Positions 35,251 through 47,610 of a DNA stretch of 64,000 bases are shown here, one piece after another. Below the pieces are notes generated by a model that was not told the origin of the DNA, did not search any database, and worked only from the letters and a program-made list of their open reading frames with translations. Source of the stretch: Protea cynaroides (Eukaryota > Streptophyta > Magnoliopsida > Proteales > Proteaceae); contig CM053269.1 of assembly GCA_028583415.1 (NCBI GenBank), forward strand, positions 59,819,007 through 59,883,006. The letters run 5' to 3'. Within the stretch, counting starts at the first letter, position 1. Each line of letters begins with the position of its first letter. Both the position numbers and the translations under genes were made by a program.

Positions 35251-37560
35251 TACTTAAAAAAAAAAAAGGGACTGTGTTTATTTAAGTCATTAATTAATGA
35301 TATAATTTTACAACAAAAATAAATTAAGGGAAATTGACACATGCTAGTTCTTATCTTGATTTCAAATATTCTAATAACTTGTTAAATTGGAGAAGTTATT
35401 CACTGGTTCAATCATTCTTAAACAGGTAGGATAAATATATAATTTTACCTTTTGTAACCCTATTATATTATTTTTTAAAAATAAAATTAACTCTAATTTA
35501 ATTTTTCATTTTTTATTAAAAATGAGGTCTTTCAGTTCTTATTAGAAAGGAGGACTCTATCATTGTTTACACTTTGGAGTTGTTGGAGGAAAAAAAAAAA
35601 AATTTCATGCATAAAGGAAATTCAGGGTAGCGGAAACTCAGGTTCTTTGCCGCTTGTTAGCTGGAGTTTGGGTTTGCAATCGTTTTGTTCTCGAGTATGT
35701 GTCAATTTTGGGTTTGGGATAGTATGTGTCAATTTTTCAAATATTAATCCTAATAATTGACAATAAATTAAATATAAATAAATGTCAGGTCGAAAACGTT
35801 TTTCTTATAAATGATAGTTTCGGATCTACCCTCAACAAATGACCCAAAATTTAAAATGGAAAGTATCAAATGTCAAACGGATACTAAAGGATAAAAAAAA
35901 GCCTCTGTCTTGCTAAGTGGCAATGGTGATTTCAACTGCTCATAGTAGATTATCATATATCCCGATGTATTATGAGTTGTTGGGATCCTCATTGCTGTTT
36001 GGCTGGCACCACAAAGGATCCGTTACCCTAGAGATAAGCTCACAATAAAATACTCCAGCTCATGCATCGGGCTGAGCAAAAAATGAGTCTCGACTGTCAA
36101 ATCCTTTCCAGGGAGTCATTTTGGAGTAAAATCACAGATTTTGTTAGATTCCATCCTAAGTAGTGAATCGGTTTACAAAATGAGTTTATAATCTAAATAT
36201 AATAAGTACATAATATATACTCTCATTAGAGCAACTTTTAGGGATCACAAAGAAGTTAAAAAGAAGCTCCCTTCTCTCGCAACTCCTCTCTTCATCACAC
36301 AACAAAGACTTGAGACTCCGGATATCACACATAAATAACCCAATGCCGGAGAGATCTGTGACCATGCCCTTCTCACATTTCCCTTAGCTCTCTCACTCCC
36401 AATGAAGAGGTCCATGTATTCTCAATTCCCTTGTATGTGTATGATACACTGATAACATATAGATTCTTCCTTTTTTTTTTATTATTATTAATATTTTATA
36501 TGGTGTCAAATAATTTGGATGGTTATTTTAACTTATTATTATAATATATTTGTGTTTTAATTGGGATGATCATTAAGGTTATTATTATTATTATTATTTT
36601 ATATATTTATAGAAAAAAACATGTGAAACAATGACAATTCTTAATGTGATAAGTTATTTTCAAAAGTTTATAAAAACCACTTGGACCAAGACAAAGAGCA
36701 ATTTGGAAAAAAAAATAAAAAAATAAAAAAAATGACAGAGGCCAATTAAAATAAGGTGAGGGGTTTGATGGGGGAACTATTTTCAAAAGGGATTATTGTG
36801 GATAGTTATATAGATGGGAAGGGTATTAAAAGAACTTCAAATACAACGGGGTAAGGGCATTTGTATTATTTGAGGGTGAGATGATCAAGGCCATGCATAT
36901 CTTTAATTGCATTGTGATTTTAAAATCAATTGAAAATAAAAATTGAACTGGACCATTTGATATGCCTGAACAAAAGCAGGTCAATAGGGTCAAAATGTTA
37001 AACTGAACCAATCTGGTGATGAAGGGATAAGAGTCTTAAGCCAATATTTTATTAAATATAAATATAATAAACCATAACTGAAACCGAACCAACTTAATAA
37101 TGGCATGATAGAACCCATTAAACTAATTTGTTACAACATATATACTTAGTAAATCAAAACGAACTGATAATAGACGAGCCTATTAAACCAATCCAATAAA
37201 AGCCATTGAAACCGAATCGGATCAAAACCGAAATTTTTTTGGACTGGACCGAATCGAACTGACCCGCTGATGCATGGCTGCAATGGGGCCAGACTGCGCA
37301 GGTCTTTGAAGGCCCAGACCCAGTCCGGGTTTTTATCGCGACGTTGCCACGTGACAGACAATGTTTTGAAAAGGAGCTGAGGTCCCACCAATACCAAACG
37401 TGGCAAAAGGAAGATTCGCGCTCGTTTATCAAGTAACCTGTTAGGAAGCACCCCCAATTCCTCAACTGCCCTTTCCTCATCGGATTTGTCTATCTGCAAC
37501 TGACTCGATTAGAAGCAGACTTTATCACCTAAATACCAAAATTACCCTTATTGGTATAAG
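35251..37560. other. Intergenic, AT-rich
   Basis: No gene recognised. It contains A/T-runs, a (TTA)n-rich patch near 36535-36600, and no open frame with a domain. Confidence 0.5.
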
Positions 37561-38081
37561 CCGACATTTCAACGTCACTCCCTCTCCCACGTATGTTGAT
37601 TCCACGCGCTCCAGCGCACGTCAGTCTTCCTACCAAAAAAAAAAGAAAAAAAAAAAAAGGGAAAGAGGGGGTGGTGGTGCGTAAAAATTCCTCCCACGTC
37701 ACTTGTCACATGCAACGCACCACGATGTCCAGAGAGAGCATCACACTCTCTCCGCCACGCACCTGCGCAAACGGTAGCCGGCAGTTGACTGTAAAGAGAG
37801 AGCCATTTGTCGACGTGGACAAATCCTGAACGTCGATATTGATTTCCAGCAGATCAATGATTAATCACCGAATCCGTGATTTCTAAAAGCCACTGGTTGG
37901 CACTTGGCAGTGTCTGTAGACCATAAGACGGGCTCGGACTATTGGGTCATCGGAAAGACGGAAACGACCATTAATGGCGATGGCGATGGCGATGAACTTG
38001 TCGGTTCGTAATTGTAGTCAACACGAGTAGACGTTCAAGGATTCAACTAGGGATTGGATACTTTTGCCCTTTACCCTTTTC

Positions 38082-38087
38082 TATAAA
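38082..38087 (+). promoter_or_regulatory. Candidate TATA box of the hydrolase gene
   Basis: TATAAA in CTTTTCTATAAAGAGG, about 270 bp before the start codon, in a stretch with no other good TATA. Position fits a 5' UTR containing a short intron ending at 38344. A prediction only. Confidence 0.35.
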
Positions 38088-38349
38088 GAGGATCTTGTCC
38101 ATTGGTTGCTGATACGCTAGGGCTTTAGCCACTAATCGATGCTGCTTGAAGATCATGCCAGTGGATATATGTATCGGTTCCGTTAACTTCGTTTTCACCT
38201 CTTGAAGTCCGAGTTATGGATCGAAAATGATGCAGCCTTGGAGTTTTTGCTTTTTCGTCACTTCGTTTGACCCAGAAGATTGGGCATGCGTTTTCTGATG
38301 AATACTTGGTCAGTTCGCGATAATTTATAGGTGTTTGTTTTCAGTAGGA

Positions 38350-41300
38350 ATGTCTGAAGTTACAGTGACGAAGTCATGGCGAGAGGAGCTCGCAAGCCTT
38401 GTCGAAGACACGGGGATAAGGTACCCCGATGATGGAATTGGAGTCGCGCCGACGGCGGCTAGTTTCACTGGTATTGAGAGGATCGAAGGCGATGAAGTTG
38501 AACCAGAGAGCTTCAAGGATCAGGTTAAAGGGTTCCTGGCAGCCTCCGCCGAAATGCTGCTGGAATTAGCCAGAGGTTGCAGGGATGTGGTGCAGCAGAA
38601 TCTCTGGAACGAAGATTCGTATATCGTGCGGAAGTTCAGAGGGCCTTTGGCAAAGATATCTAGTAGACTCAGTTTCCTGAACGAGTACTTGCCGGAGGAT
38701 CGGGACCCGGTTCACGCATGGCCGGTCATTTTTTTCGTTGTCGTAATGGCACTAGCAGGTACTTAATTGGGGCTTCTTTGGATCATTAACATTTAAAAAA
38801 CTATAAGAGAGGGACCAGTTGTGCATTCCAAAACTTGTTGTAAAAGCATGCAACATTTACACTTGATTTGACTCTGGAAGGATCTGCCATTAGTTCTAGT
38901 ACCCTCCTAAAGTAACTTCTTACAATTTGCCTATATGCGGGATTTTAAGCAGATGCTTTCCTCTGCTGCAATTTATCTCAAATTATGTGGTTTGCATCTT
39001 AATGTTCTCTCTAGTAAGATTGCTTCACGGGATATCTTCTAACACGTGATTGGGAACAGCATCATTGCCGTACAACAAGATCAATGCACATACATTCTCT
39101 TCCTGTATTTGTCCTTTTTTCTTTGGGCGTGTGTGTGGTGTGGTGGGGGGTGGCTTGGGGTGGGGGGGGGAGGAGAAGGCCTACCAGCTGCTTAAGCTGC
39201 TTCATGTCAAGCATGTATAAGAGGACCCCTTGAATTGGTGTGGTCTACCAATTACTGTTGGGTTTGACTCTTGCTTCTGACATCAGTTTTTTTTTTTTTT
39301 AATAAAAATAATACCATTATATAGTCGTCATGATAAATGGGTAGATCACCTACGAAACCTTTACCATCTTGGATTTCTTCCCATGGTGTGCTAAACTTCC
39401 CTCATCTGGGAATGTACTCAGTCATACTTAATTCATATTCAGGTACCAGGTGGACTGGTAGATGCGCTACACTGCTTACACTAAACCAGCTGTGGAGGAT
39501 AACCCTATGTTCATGATGAACCAAAAGAGTGTTTACATGGCTGACATAGGCTACATGGAAGCATTAACTCTAATTGCAGTGGGTGAAAGTAAATGCTGAA
39601 AGATTAACCTGTGCTCTCTATGGGGACATTGATGTGCTTATGGAATCAACTCCACCATCATAGTTTGAGTTATGACCTTATCTAGGAAGGCTGCAGGGTG
39701 CCAGAGGCCATATTGAACATTCATGTTTTATATATGTGTGATTCTCTATAAAGGAATGTGTTTAGAACTTCCTCAGTGGAGCCTAAACCTAAAATTTTCA
39801 CAATCTCACCTTAGTTAGTGAAGATGGGAGAATCAAAGAGTATCTTCCTAAGGTAGTGAAGTGTTTGGACTAATTTAGTTGTTTTAACTTTTGATGTTAT
39901 TGTGTCTTCATGCTTTTTCACCACAATATATGAGTTATACTATAATTGATCAAACAAAAAAAAAAAGAACAGCTTTAATCCTGTCAAAGGTAGCATGAGA
40001 AAAAGAGAATATAGAAGAAGGGGGGGGAGGGATTATGTCACAGGACTGGTATCTTTAGAGATAAGTAGAGCTATCACACATCAAACAATTAAACATTATT
40101 CTACTTTCCGATTGCATGTCTTACTATGTTTCTCCTCTTAGATATGTGGTAGTTAAAATTGAGTCATACCCATTCATTCGTTCATGAGCTTGCATTTGTT
40201 TCACTTCCTACAGTCTTTGCAGTCACAATCCCTAGTTTGGGGTATGAAAGATTACTTATTTTTAGTTCTTATTCTTATTGGACCTGGAAATGCTAGTTGA
40301 GATTAGGAGTTTGTTACTCCTTTATGCGATTAATTATATCTTTTCTTTCTCTTCTGCCTAACCATATCTAATGGAAAGTTAATTTGCAGTATTATTGAAT
40401 GTAAATACTGGACAAGGTAGATCTGTGCCACTGGTAAAGAAATTGTATATACATCCTCCTAATGCTAATCGTATACAACTTCCTGATGGAAGAGACATTG
40501 CATATCATGAGCAAGGTGTTCCAGCTGACAGAGCTAGATTCTCTCTGGTTGCTCCACATTCCTTTCTTTCTTCCCGACTTGCAGGTAATTTAACTAAATC
40601 AGTACTGGTGTTGAGTGCATTTGGTATACTAAAGGTCATTGGTTGTCCCTGGTGAATTCCATCAATTTTTATTGTGTATTTTGTTCTTAATCAGGAATTC
40701 CTGGAGTTAAAGCATCTCTGCTGGAGGAGTTTGGTGTCCGCTTGGTAACATATGATCTTCCTGGCTTTGGGGAGAGTGATCCTCACCCCAGCAGGAATCT
40801 TAACTCGTCAGCTCTGGATATGTCATATATTGCAGATGCCGTTGGTGCCAGTAACAAGTTCTGGGTAATGGGCTACTCGGGTGGAAGCATACATGCTTGG
40901 GCTGCACTCCGATACACTCCTGAGAGACTTGCAGGTTACAACCCTCAAATCCCTCTCCCAAAAAATGGAAGAAAAATACAGAGTTGGCTTCTTGTATTCT
41001 TTTAGTTGTATTTGTGCCACTATCATTCTTTTCAGTACCAATTTAAGTAATCCTACAGGTCCTTCTTGCTTGATCCAGCTCCTTGATGTATGGAATGGGA
41101 CATTTCCTTGTCATTGTGGTTATCATCTAATATATCATTATTGCTGTTAGCAGTAGTAGTAATAGTATAATTGATTTTGAGCCACATGGAGGATCAACTT
41201 GGATATTCCATCTGTTGGATAAGGAGGCCCACTTAATTGGCCACATGCCAAATCTGGCAGTCCAACTCAAACCATTTGGGCCTTATGAGATGGAGTTTTT

Positions 41301-44300
41301 ACTTTGTTTCAACAGTCAAACCATTTTCAGAAGGATGGCTTTTGAATCCTTTTACATTGCCATTTTTGGCAAATTCTTTTTGGGCTGAAACATACTACAG
41401 AAGTAGTAGGGTGATGTGCGCTACTTGTCCACAGAACTAAGTGTGAAACAAGCTGCTACATAGTAGATTCCTAATCCACTTAGACCATTGTCTTAGAGAC
41501 CACTCCATTATCAGCATGATGCATTTCTCAATGGGTTACTCAGAAAATATTCTGTTAGTGTATTTGTGATTCTGCTACATGTCAGTGTAGTCTGCATCCA
41601 AAATTTTGAAATGTATCGCACATTACTTTTTACTCATGTTGAAAGTTCAGCCCAATGGCGCTTGCCACGTGACAGATCTATAATTTTCAGAATAGTGGAA
41701 AAGGTCAACATTTTGAAAAATGTTAGAAAAGCTTGGATGACCAATAATATGAGGGCAAAGGTTCGATACATGGTGGCCTTATGGTTGAATAATGCCATCT
41801 ATCAAACAGCTAGAATGACCGCATCAGCCGTCCATGTGGCTTGAATAGATGACTCATAACTAGAAGTTCCTCCATCCAGCCCTAGTAGAATACCTCTTTG
41901 CTTATTATTAATTTAGCCATTGATATGGATATGGTCGCACACTTAAAGGATATGTTTTTCCACAAGAAACTGTGACTTTCTTTGTGTTTTAGTATGGTAA
42001 ACTTTCTGACCCATCATTGACAAACCTTGCAGGTGCAGCCATGTTTGCACCAATGGTTAATCCATATGAGTCAACAATGACAAAGGATGAGAGACAAAGA
42101 ACCTGGGAGAAGTGGACACCAAGAAGGAAACTGATGTACTTCTTAGCCCGGAGGTTCCCTAGATTTCTTCCTTTCTTCTACCACCGTAGTTTCCTATCTG
42201 GAAAGCATGGTCAACTTGATAAGTGGTTAGCAGTGTCACTGAGAAAGAGAGTGAGTACATTTCCATTTTCAAATACTGCATGTGGATTACTGATAGAAGT
42301 TATGAATTACTGTATTTGCCAATATAAACAATTGTGATATTAATTGAGATATTCTTTGAAGCCTTATCTATCATTGTCAACATAAGATTAAATACTCTAT
42401 TATGGCGTTTGTAATTAATTTTGTTTTGCTTTTTTGTTGGCGGACAATCTGGACTTAATTAGATCTGAGTTTGATAAAACTAATTTCACAGATTGACAAA
42501 AGATTGGTTCATGGTTTTGGTTTGTTGATTTCTATTATTGGTGCCATCACAGTCAGACCTTACAATAGCTTGTATTTTACCAATTAATCTGATTTATATA
42601 TAACATGAATAATCTTTTAAGATCTGATTTTAATTTATGTATTCTTTGTTTCTAGCTTTTGACTGATTTAAGTTGCGTAAAATTGCCTTAATGAAGCAGT
42701 AGTAGTTAATTACCTGTGTTCAGCCAAATATTTCACTTATTAAAGAATGCCTACAGGTAGGATACCTATCCCCGCGCAGGGGGCTTTTTTTTTTTTGGGG
42801 GGGGGCTTCCTAGAGATCGGATAAATTTTTTAATAAACTTAAAACTTGGTTGAAAAAGGAAGGGTAGAAATCGAAGGCATGTAGAAGCAGTCTAACTAAA
42901 ATTTTGAGACTGAAGTGGTTGAACCCCTCAACCACCAGGGCACTTTAGTCTATGCAAAAGATGCATCATTGAGCTAATATAAGAAAGCATTCTTCCCATC
43001 CAAGGGTGGCCATTCTCTCATATGTTGCTTTCATGTCGATGGCTACTAGGGATACGGAACGAGGGCGACCAGTGAAAATACATCGGTTTCTTACTCGTGC
43101 AAAGGAACTCTTTCTTGGCAACTTGGACAACTTATAACGATGTTTGTCCCGCATATCAGATGGAAGATCGGGCACTTTGAGCCGAACTCAAAGTGATCAT
43201 AGCGCATGGGAAAGTTGAAAAAGAAAAAAGGAGCTGTGGATTCTTGCAAATTCATTTTTATGGTCAGACCTCCATGGTTCCTTGAGGTCGTACTTGTCAA
43301 TAAACAGTTCCCTCGTCAAAAAAAAGAAGTTTTGATTTCTTTTATTTGATGCAGATTATTAGGGATTAGAAAAACATATATTTCCTACTGTTTCCAATTT
43401 CTGAATGTTGTTTGGTCAGCATGAAATCGTTTTTGCACTGTTGTTTTGCTTGTTATGATAATGGTTTTCCATATTTGATGTTGTATTATTCGGAAACAGC
43501 ATGCCAGTCAGACTTCAAAAGAAGGGTGCAGGCAAAATCAACAAGCAAACTTAGCAAAGCCTCATCACATTTAAAGAGGCAAAACGAGCAAGCCAACTTG
43601 ACAGAGCCTTATCCTACTTTAAAGCTTTAACCAAACCTTTTTGTGATACAACAAGAGATTATCACGTGGTAAATAATAGCTTGTATTCACTTATTCTGGA
43701 CAGACCTTAGTTCTGTAAACTCAACTGTGGCAGCCATATCCATGTGTTTCACATTCTTATGCCCCACGAGGATGTCTTCCTATCTGTTTTTGACATTCTG
43801 TGTTGATTGAACTGTATTATTCATAAAAAATAGCCTACCATGTGCTATAATTGAGGACTATAATTGCATATCAGGACTTTTTAACATATTACCGATTTTT
43901 TTTTTCAGGATAGAGCTTTGGTAGAGGAGCCAAGTTTTGAAGCATTTTGGCAGAGGGATGTGGAAGAATCAGTGCGTCAGGGAAATTCTAAACCATTTAT
44001 AGAGGAAGCAGTGCTGCAGGTTTCAAACTGGGGTTTCAGCCTTGCAGACCTTCAAGTGCAGAAGAAACACAAAGGAAAAGGCATCCTCAATTGGATCCAA
44101 TCCATATATAGTCGACCTGAAAGTGAATTGACAGGCTTTCTTGGCCCAATACACATTTGGCAGGTTTGTGCACTTTCCCCAGTCTCTGTTTCTTTGGCTT
44201 GGTTCAAAGATTAGATAGCAGATCTTAGTATTCCTAGATAACTCACCACAATCTAAATAGTGGCGGGTTGGGTTTTATCAAGTATCAACCATATGATGTG

Positions 44301-45223
44301 TCACTTCTATGAGATACGTGTCAAATTGCCAGTGGATCATGTTCTATCTAATATTTTCTGGATAACTCCCCACAATTCTTCTGATTCTCCTTAGGTTCAC
44401 GTGGAAGGGATGTTAGTACCATTGTTTCCACCAATTATCTTTCTAGATCTACCGAGTCCCATGTGTATTAACAAATGCTACTTCATCTGGTCCCTTCTAG
44501 CTGATGAGTAACTTTGCTTATTTCTTCAACTATAATGGTATTCCCATTTACGCACTTATGCTATAGATTGGATGTCATTCATGTTAAGCGTATTTGACCT
44601 AGGAGATCTTCTCAGTGCACCTGCAAATGCTGACTCCATTTGGTTCCTTCGACCTTATGTGCAACACAGCTAAATTCTTAAAATCTTAATGATATTTTCA
44701 TTTAGGCACCATATTTGTTCTGATTTTCCAGTAAAATGCTATAGATCAGATACTAGAATCATTGTTTCAGCCCAATTACTCAGCCTGGGGGATTTTCTTA
44801 GTGCACATAAAACATGCTTGTTGCAACTGATCATTCTAGTCATCTTATGTCCTCAACTATGAATGGTATTTTCTTTTGGAGCACCAAAGATTATAATTTT
44901 GGTTTCTTATGTTTTTAATATATAATGTTTTGCCGATTGAACAGGGGATGGATGACGGGGTTGTTCCACCATCAATGACTGACTATGTGCACAGAGTTTT
45001 GCCAGGGGCCACAATTCATAAGCTCCCTGGTGAGGGCCACTTCTCCTATTTCTGTTTCTGTGATGAATGCCATAGGCAGATATTTTCTACTCTTTTTGGA
45101 GCACCCCAAGGTCCACTCAATGCAACTGCGGAAGCAGATCCAACTTCATTCGAAGAAGTTGAAGAATTAGATGAGGTGTCTGTGATTGCCACGGACTGTA
45201 GTATTTCTGAGTTTCCGCATTAA
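38350..45223 (+). CDS. Alpha/beta-hydrolase superfamily protein, membrane-anchored (complete, six coding exons)
   Basis: Exons: 38350-38758, 40390-40584, 40695-40934, 42033-42250, 43909-44163, 44945-45223 (stop TAA). They join in frame into 531 residues with GT/AG borders throughout. The likely catalytic triad is Ser263 in GYSGGS (nucleophile elbow), Asp442 or Asp443 in GMDDGVVP, and His471 in GEGHFSY. A hydrophobic stretch near residues 122-138 (WPVIFFVVVMALAV) suggests one membrane anchor before the catalytic domain. It resembles the plant group of At3g48410/At5g22460-type hydrolases, whose substrate is unknown to me. The ATG at 38350 is preceded by TTTGTTTTCAG ending at 38344, which looks like an acceptor, so a 5'-UTR intron is possible. 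An in-frame upstream extension lacks an ATG. Intron 4 contains an rps14-like organellar fragment. Confidence 0.88.
41160..41860. repeat. Unclassified repeat-like sequence in hydrolase intron 3
   Basis: Composition and phrases (GGCCACATGCCAAATCTGG, CATCCAAAATTTTGAAATG) resemble dispersed plant repeats and differ from the flanking intron. No coding domain, terminal repeat or target duplication could be fixed. Confidence 0.3.
43051..43180 (-). pseudogene. rps14: Mitochondrial rps14 fragment (nuclear insertion) in hydrolase intron 4
   Basis: On the minus strand, about 42 codons read PDLPSDMRDKHRYKLSKLPR, then KSSFARVRNRC and TGRPRSV, the middle of plant mitochondrial ribosomal protein S14 (about 100 residues). 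Both ends are missing and the sequence on either side is unrelated to rps14. No start, no targeting presequence and opposite orientation to the host gene, so it is a dead NUMT-type piece. It still lacks stops, so it may be fairly recent or too short to show decay. Confidence 0.8.
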
Positions 45224-46056
45224 TTTCAGTTTAACAAGGAAAAAAGGAATTTATGTAAATACCCCATATTTGGAGGTAAATGTGAAAAAAGCAAAAATTC
45301 TTAAAATTATTAATCATGCCCCCCAGTTCTACAGTTACTCATGGGCAGGGTATGGGTATGGAATGCATGGATGATTTTGGATGAGGTTCAAGAAGCGGAA
45401 AATGAAAGTAGCTATTTTCTTCTTCTATAACCCTTCTAATGGAAAATGGAAGTGCTCTTTCTGATTTGTATACTCATCCTCAGTGAAGCCTAATTATCAT
45501 TTCTGTATTGGGGATGTGAACTCTCTCAACATCTAGAGTGGACAAGACAACTAAAATAAATTGTGCTGTGGATGCAAAGTCTTTACAGCCAGAATACTTT
45601 CTTTTCAATTTTATGGGGTGCTTACACAATAAATACTCCAATGTCGTGTGCAAGTTAGTGATTCAAGATCAGATGATAGTATTTCATGGATTCCCTTCAG
45701 TTTTGACTCGTTTGAAATGGATTGTAATTAAAAAAAATGCTAATCATTACTAATAATGATTGTGTAAAGAACTCAAAAAAAATTCCAAATTTAGTAACTA
45801 AATTGGTAAGGTTTTTATAAGAAAATAAAGAATCCAATTGAAATGTTTAATGGCTATATGTACAGACTTGTGATTGCAAAAGTATCTATTTTATTTTTAA
45901 AATTATTAATTTTACTTCCAATCATTTGATTTTAAGCTCCATTTGTTTTCAGGTAAAAACTGCATTAGAAGAAAATTCTTAAGGTTCTGATTGATTGCAA
46001 GGGGAATTAAAGGATAAATAAAAATTTTAAATTTAAAAGAGAAATTTTTATAATTA

Positions 46057-46320
46057 TTATAGTACATGCTTTAGCAACTGAACTACACCCTTAGGGTAAA
46101 ACAAAAGATTACGTCTGCCGGGAGTCGGACCATGTTGTGTGTTGGCTGTAGCCAGACAGGAGAAGTATTTGCCCGATGTCACCAAAATTGAATGGATGAT
46201 GATCAGCCGGAACCGAATGCTGTGGAGGCAGTAGTTTGTCCTTTTGCATTCCCCCAGAGGAAGAGGTAGACATGGAGGAGGAGCTGGTGAAGTTTGTCCG
46301 CACCCATGTTGTGTTTTCAA
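46057..46320 (-). other. Unrecognised open stretch between hydrolase and TIM14
   Basis: Two overlapping minus-strand frames are open over about 260 bp; one has a serine-rich start and PADHHPFNFGDIGQILLLSG. The base composition is more coding-like than its flanks, and it lacks splice partners. It may be a captured or decayed gene piece. Function unknown. Confidence 0.25.
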
Positions 46321-47297
46321 GGAACTGGGAACCTCTTTATTTTGTTATTTCTGATTCCTCCAGTATATGCTACTCTTGAGTTTCTTCAATGGCCACTTGA
46401 AGGATCGAAGTAGCTAATGTTTTTGGTATTTGGTACTCAGTCGGAAACCTTTCTATATTTGGCTGTCATGTGATAATTTGTTTATGACTAAAATTTGGCA
46501 GACAAATTGTGTTTCATTCCCTAACCATGTTTAATTACCAAGGTTTGAAGGGTTTCCCTTTCTTTCTTTTTTTTTTGTCACAGGTCTTATAATTACTGAG
46601 ACTAACAAAAAGATGCCTGAACATAAGAAAGTATGCCTACAGCCTGGATAGAGATGGACAGGCCACCCTTGAATTTGGTATAAAATTAGATACAACCGAT
46701 TTATTTCATTCCTTCAGATATCCAGGGTTGAATTGCAATATAACTCTTCTGTCTCGCAGAAAATGATATGACCAATTGATGTAATCGGATCAAAGCAGTG
46801 GAACTTTCTTCTCTTCTATTTTTCCCCTTTTTGAAGGGGCATATTTTATTAGAGGAATGGAGAGGAGACAAAACATCCAAATGATTAAAGGCACAAACCA
46901 ATAGGGCAGTAGAAGGTTAGAAGGCCAAGGCCACCCCCCCTCTAGAATAAAGGATCATCCAAGTGGGTGATATTTCATTCTGAGTCTCCGACCATTGTTA
47001 AACAAGTCAAGGTTCTCATATTCAATCATTTACCCTTGTGTATTCAAATTCAGCTTATAATCTCCATATGATATCATATGTAATGTAATGCATCCTTGTC
47101 CATGCACACTTATGATACTCTGACCACTATTGTCAAATAATCATGGATTTTCAAAGCTCTATTTTGTCACTTGGAAAACTCTATTTGACCTGAAACTTGA
47201 CATGTCAGCATGGGACCAAAAGTCTGCCCAACTTGCCATGTAGAAAATTTTTGGGCCGCCCAAACCAATCAGATATATTTTTCCCTAATAATAAAGA

Positions 47298-47337
47298 CGA
47301 CAACAACAACAACAACAACAATAATAATAACAATAAA
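47298..47337. repeat. (CAA)n/(TAA)n microsatellite
   Basis: About eight CAA triplets followed by TAA-type triplets, just downstream of the TIM14 stop. Confidence 0.85.
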
Positions 47338-47610
47338 CCCATGTTGCTATCTAAAATAATTTCTGCAAATCCAATATATGGTAAAATTTATATATAAACC
47401 TTAGTGGTTACAAAAGAATTGGATAATTCATGCTATAATACTCGCATGCCTAAGAATTTGATTGAACATAATTCTGCACCAACATGTATTAAGAAATAAC
47501 AAGAAAACCGTACCCTCTCCTTTTTCATTGGGAAAAAGAGCATCTCACCCTCCTGGTTCAACTTCCAGATTTGACAAAAGACACCTGGGAGTATTGGACA
47601 CACTGTCGTA

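Noticed and set aside
43091..43300. 69-residue minus-strand frame overlapping the rps14 piece
   Set aside because: Different frame from rps14 and without a recognisable domain.
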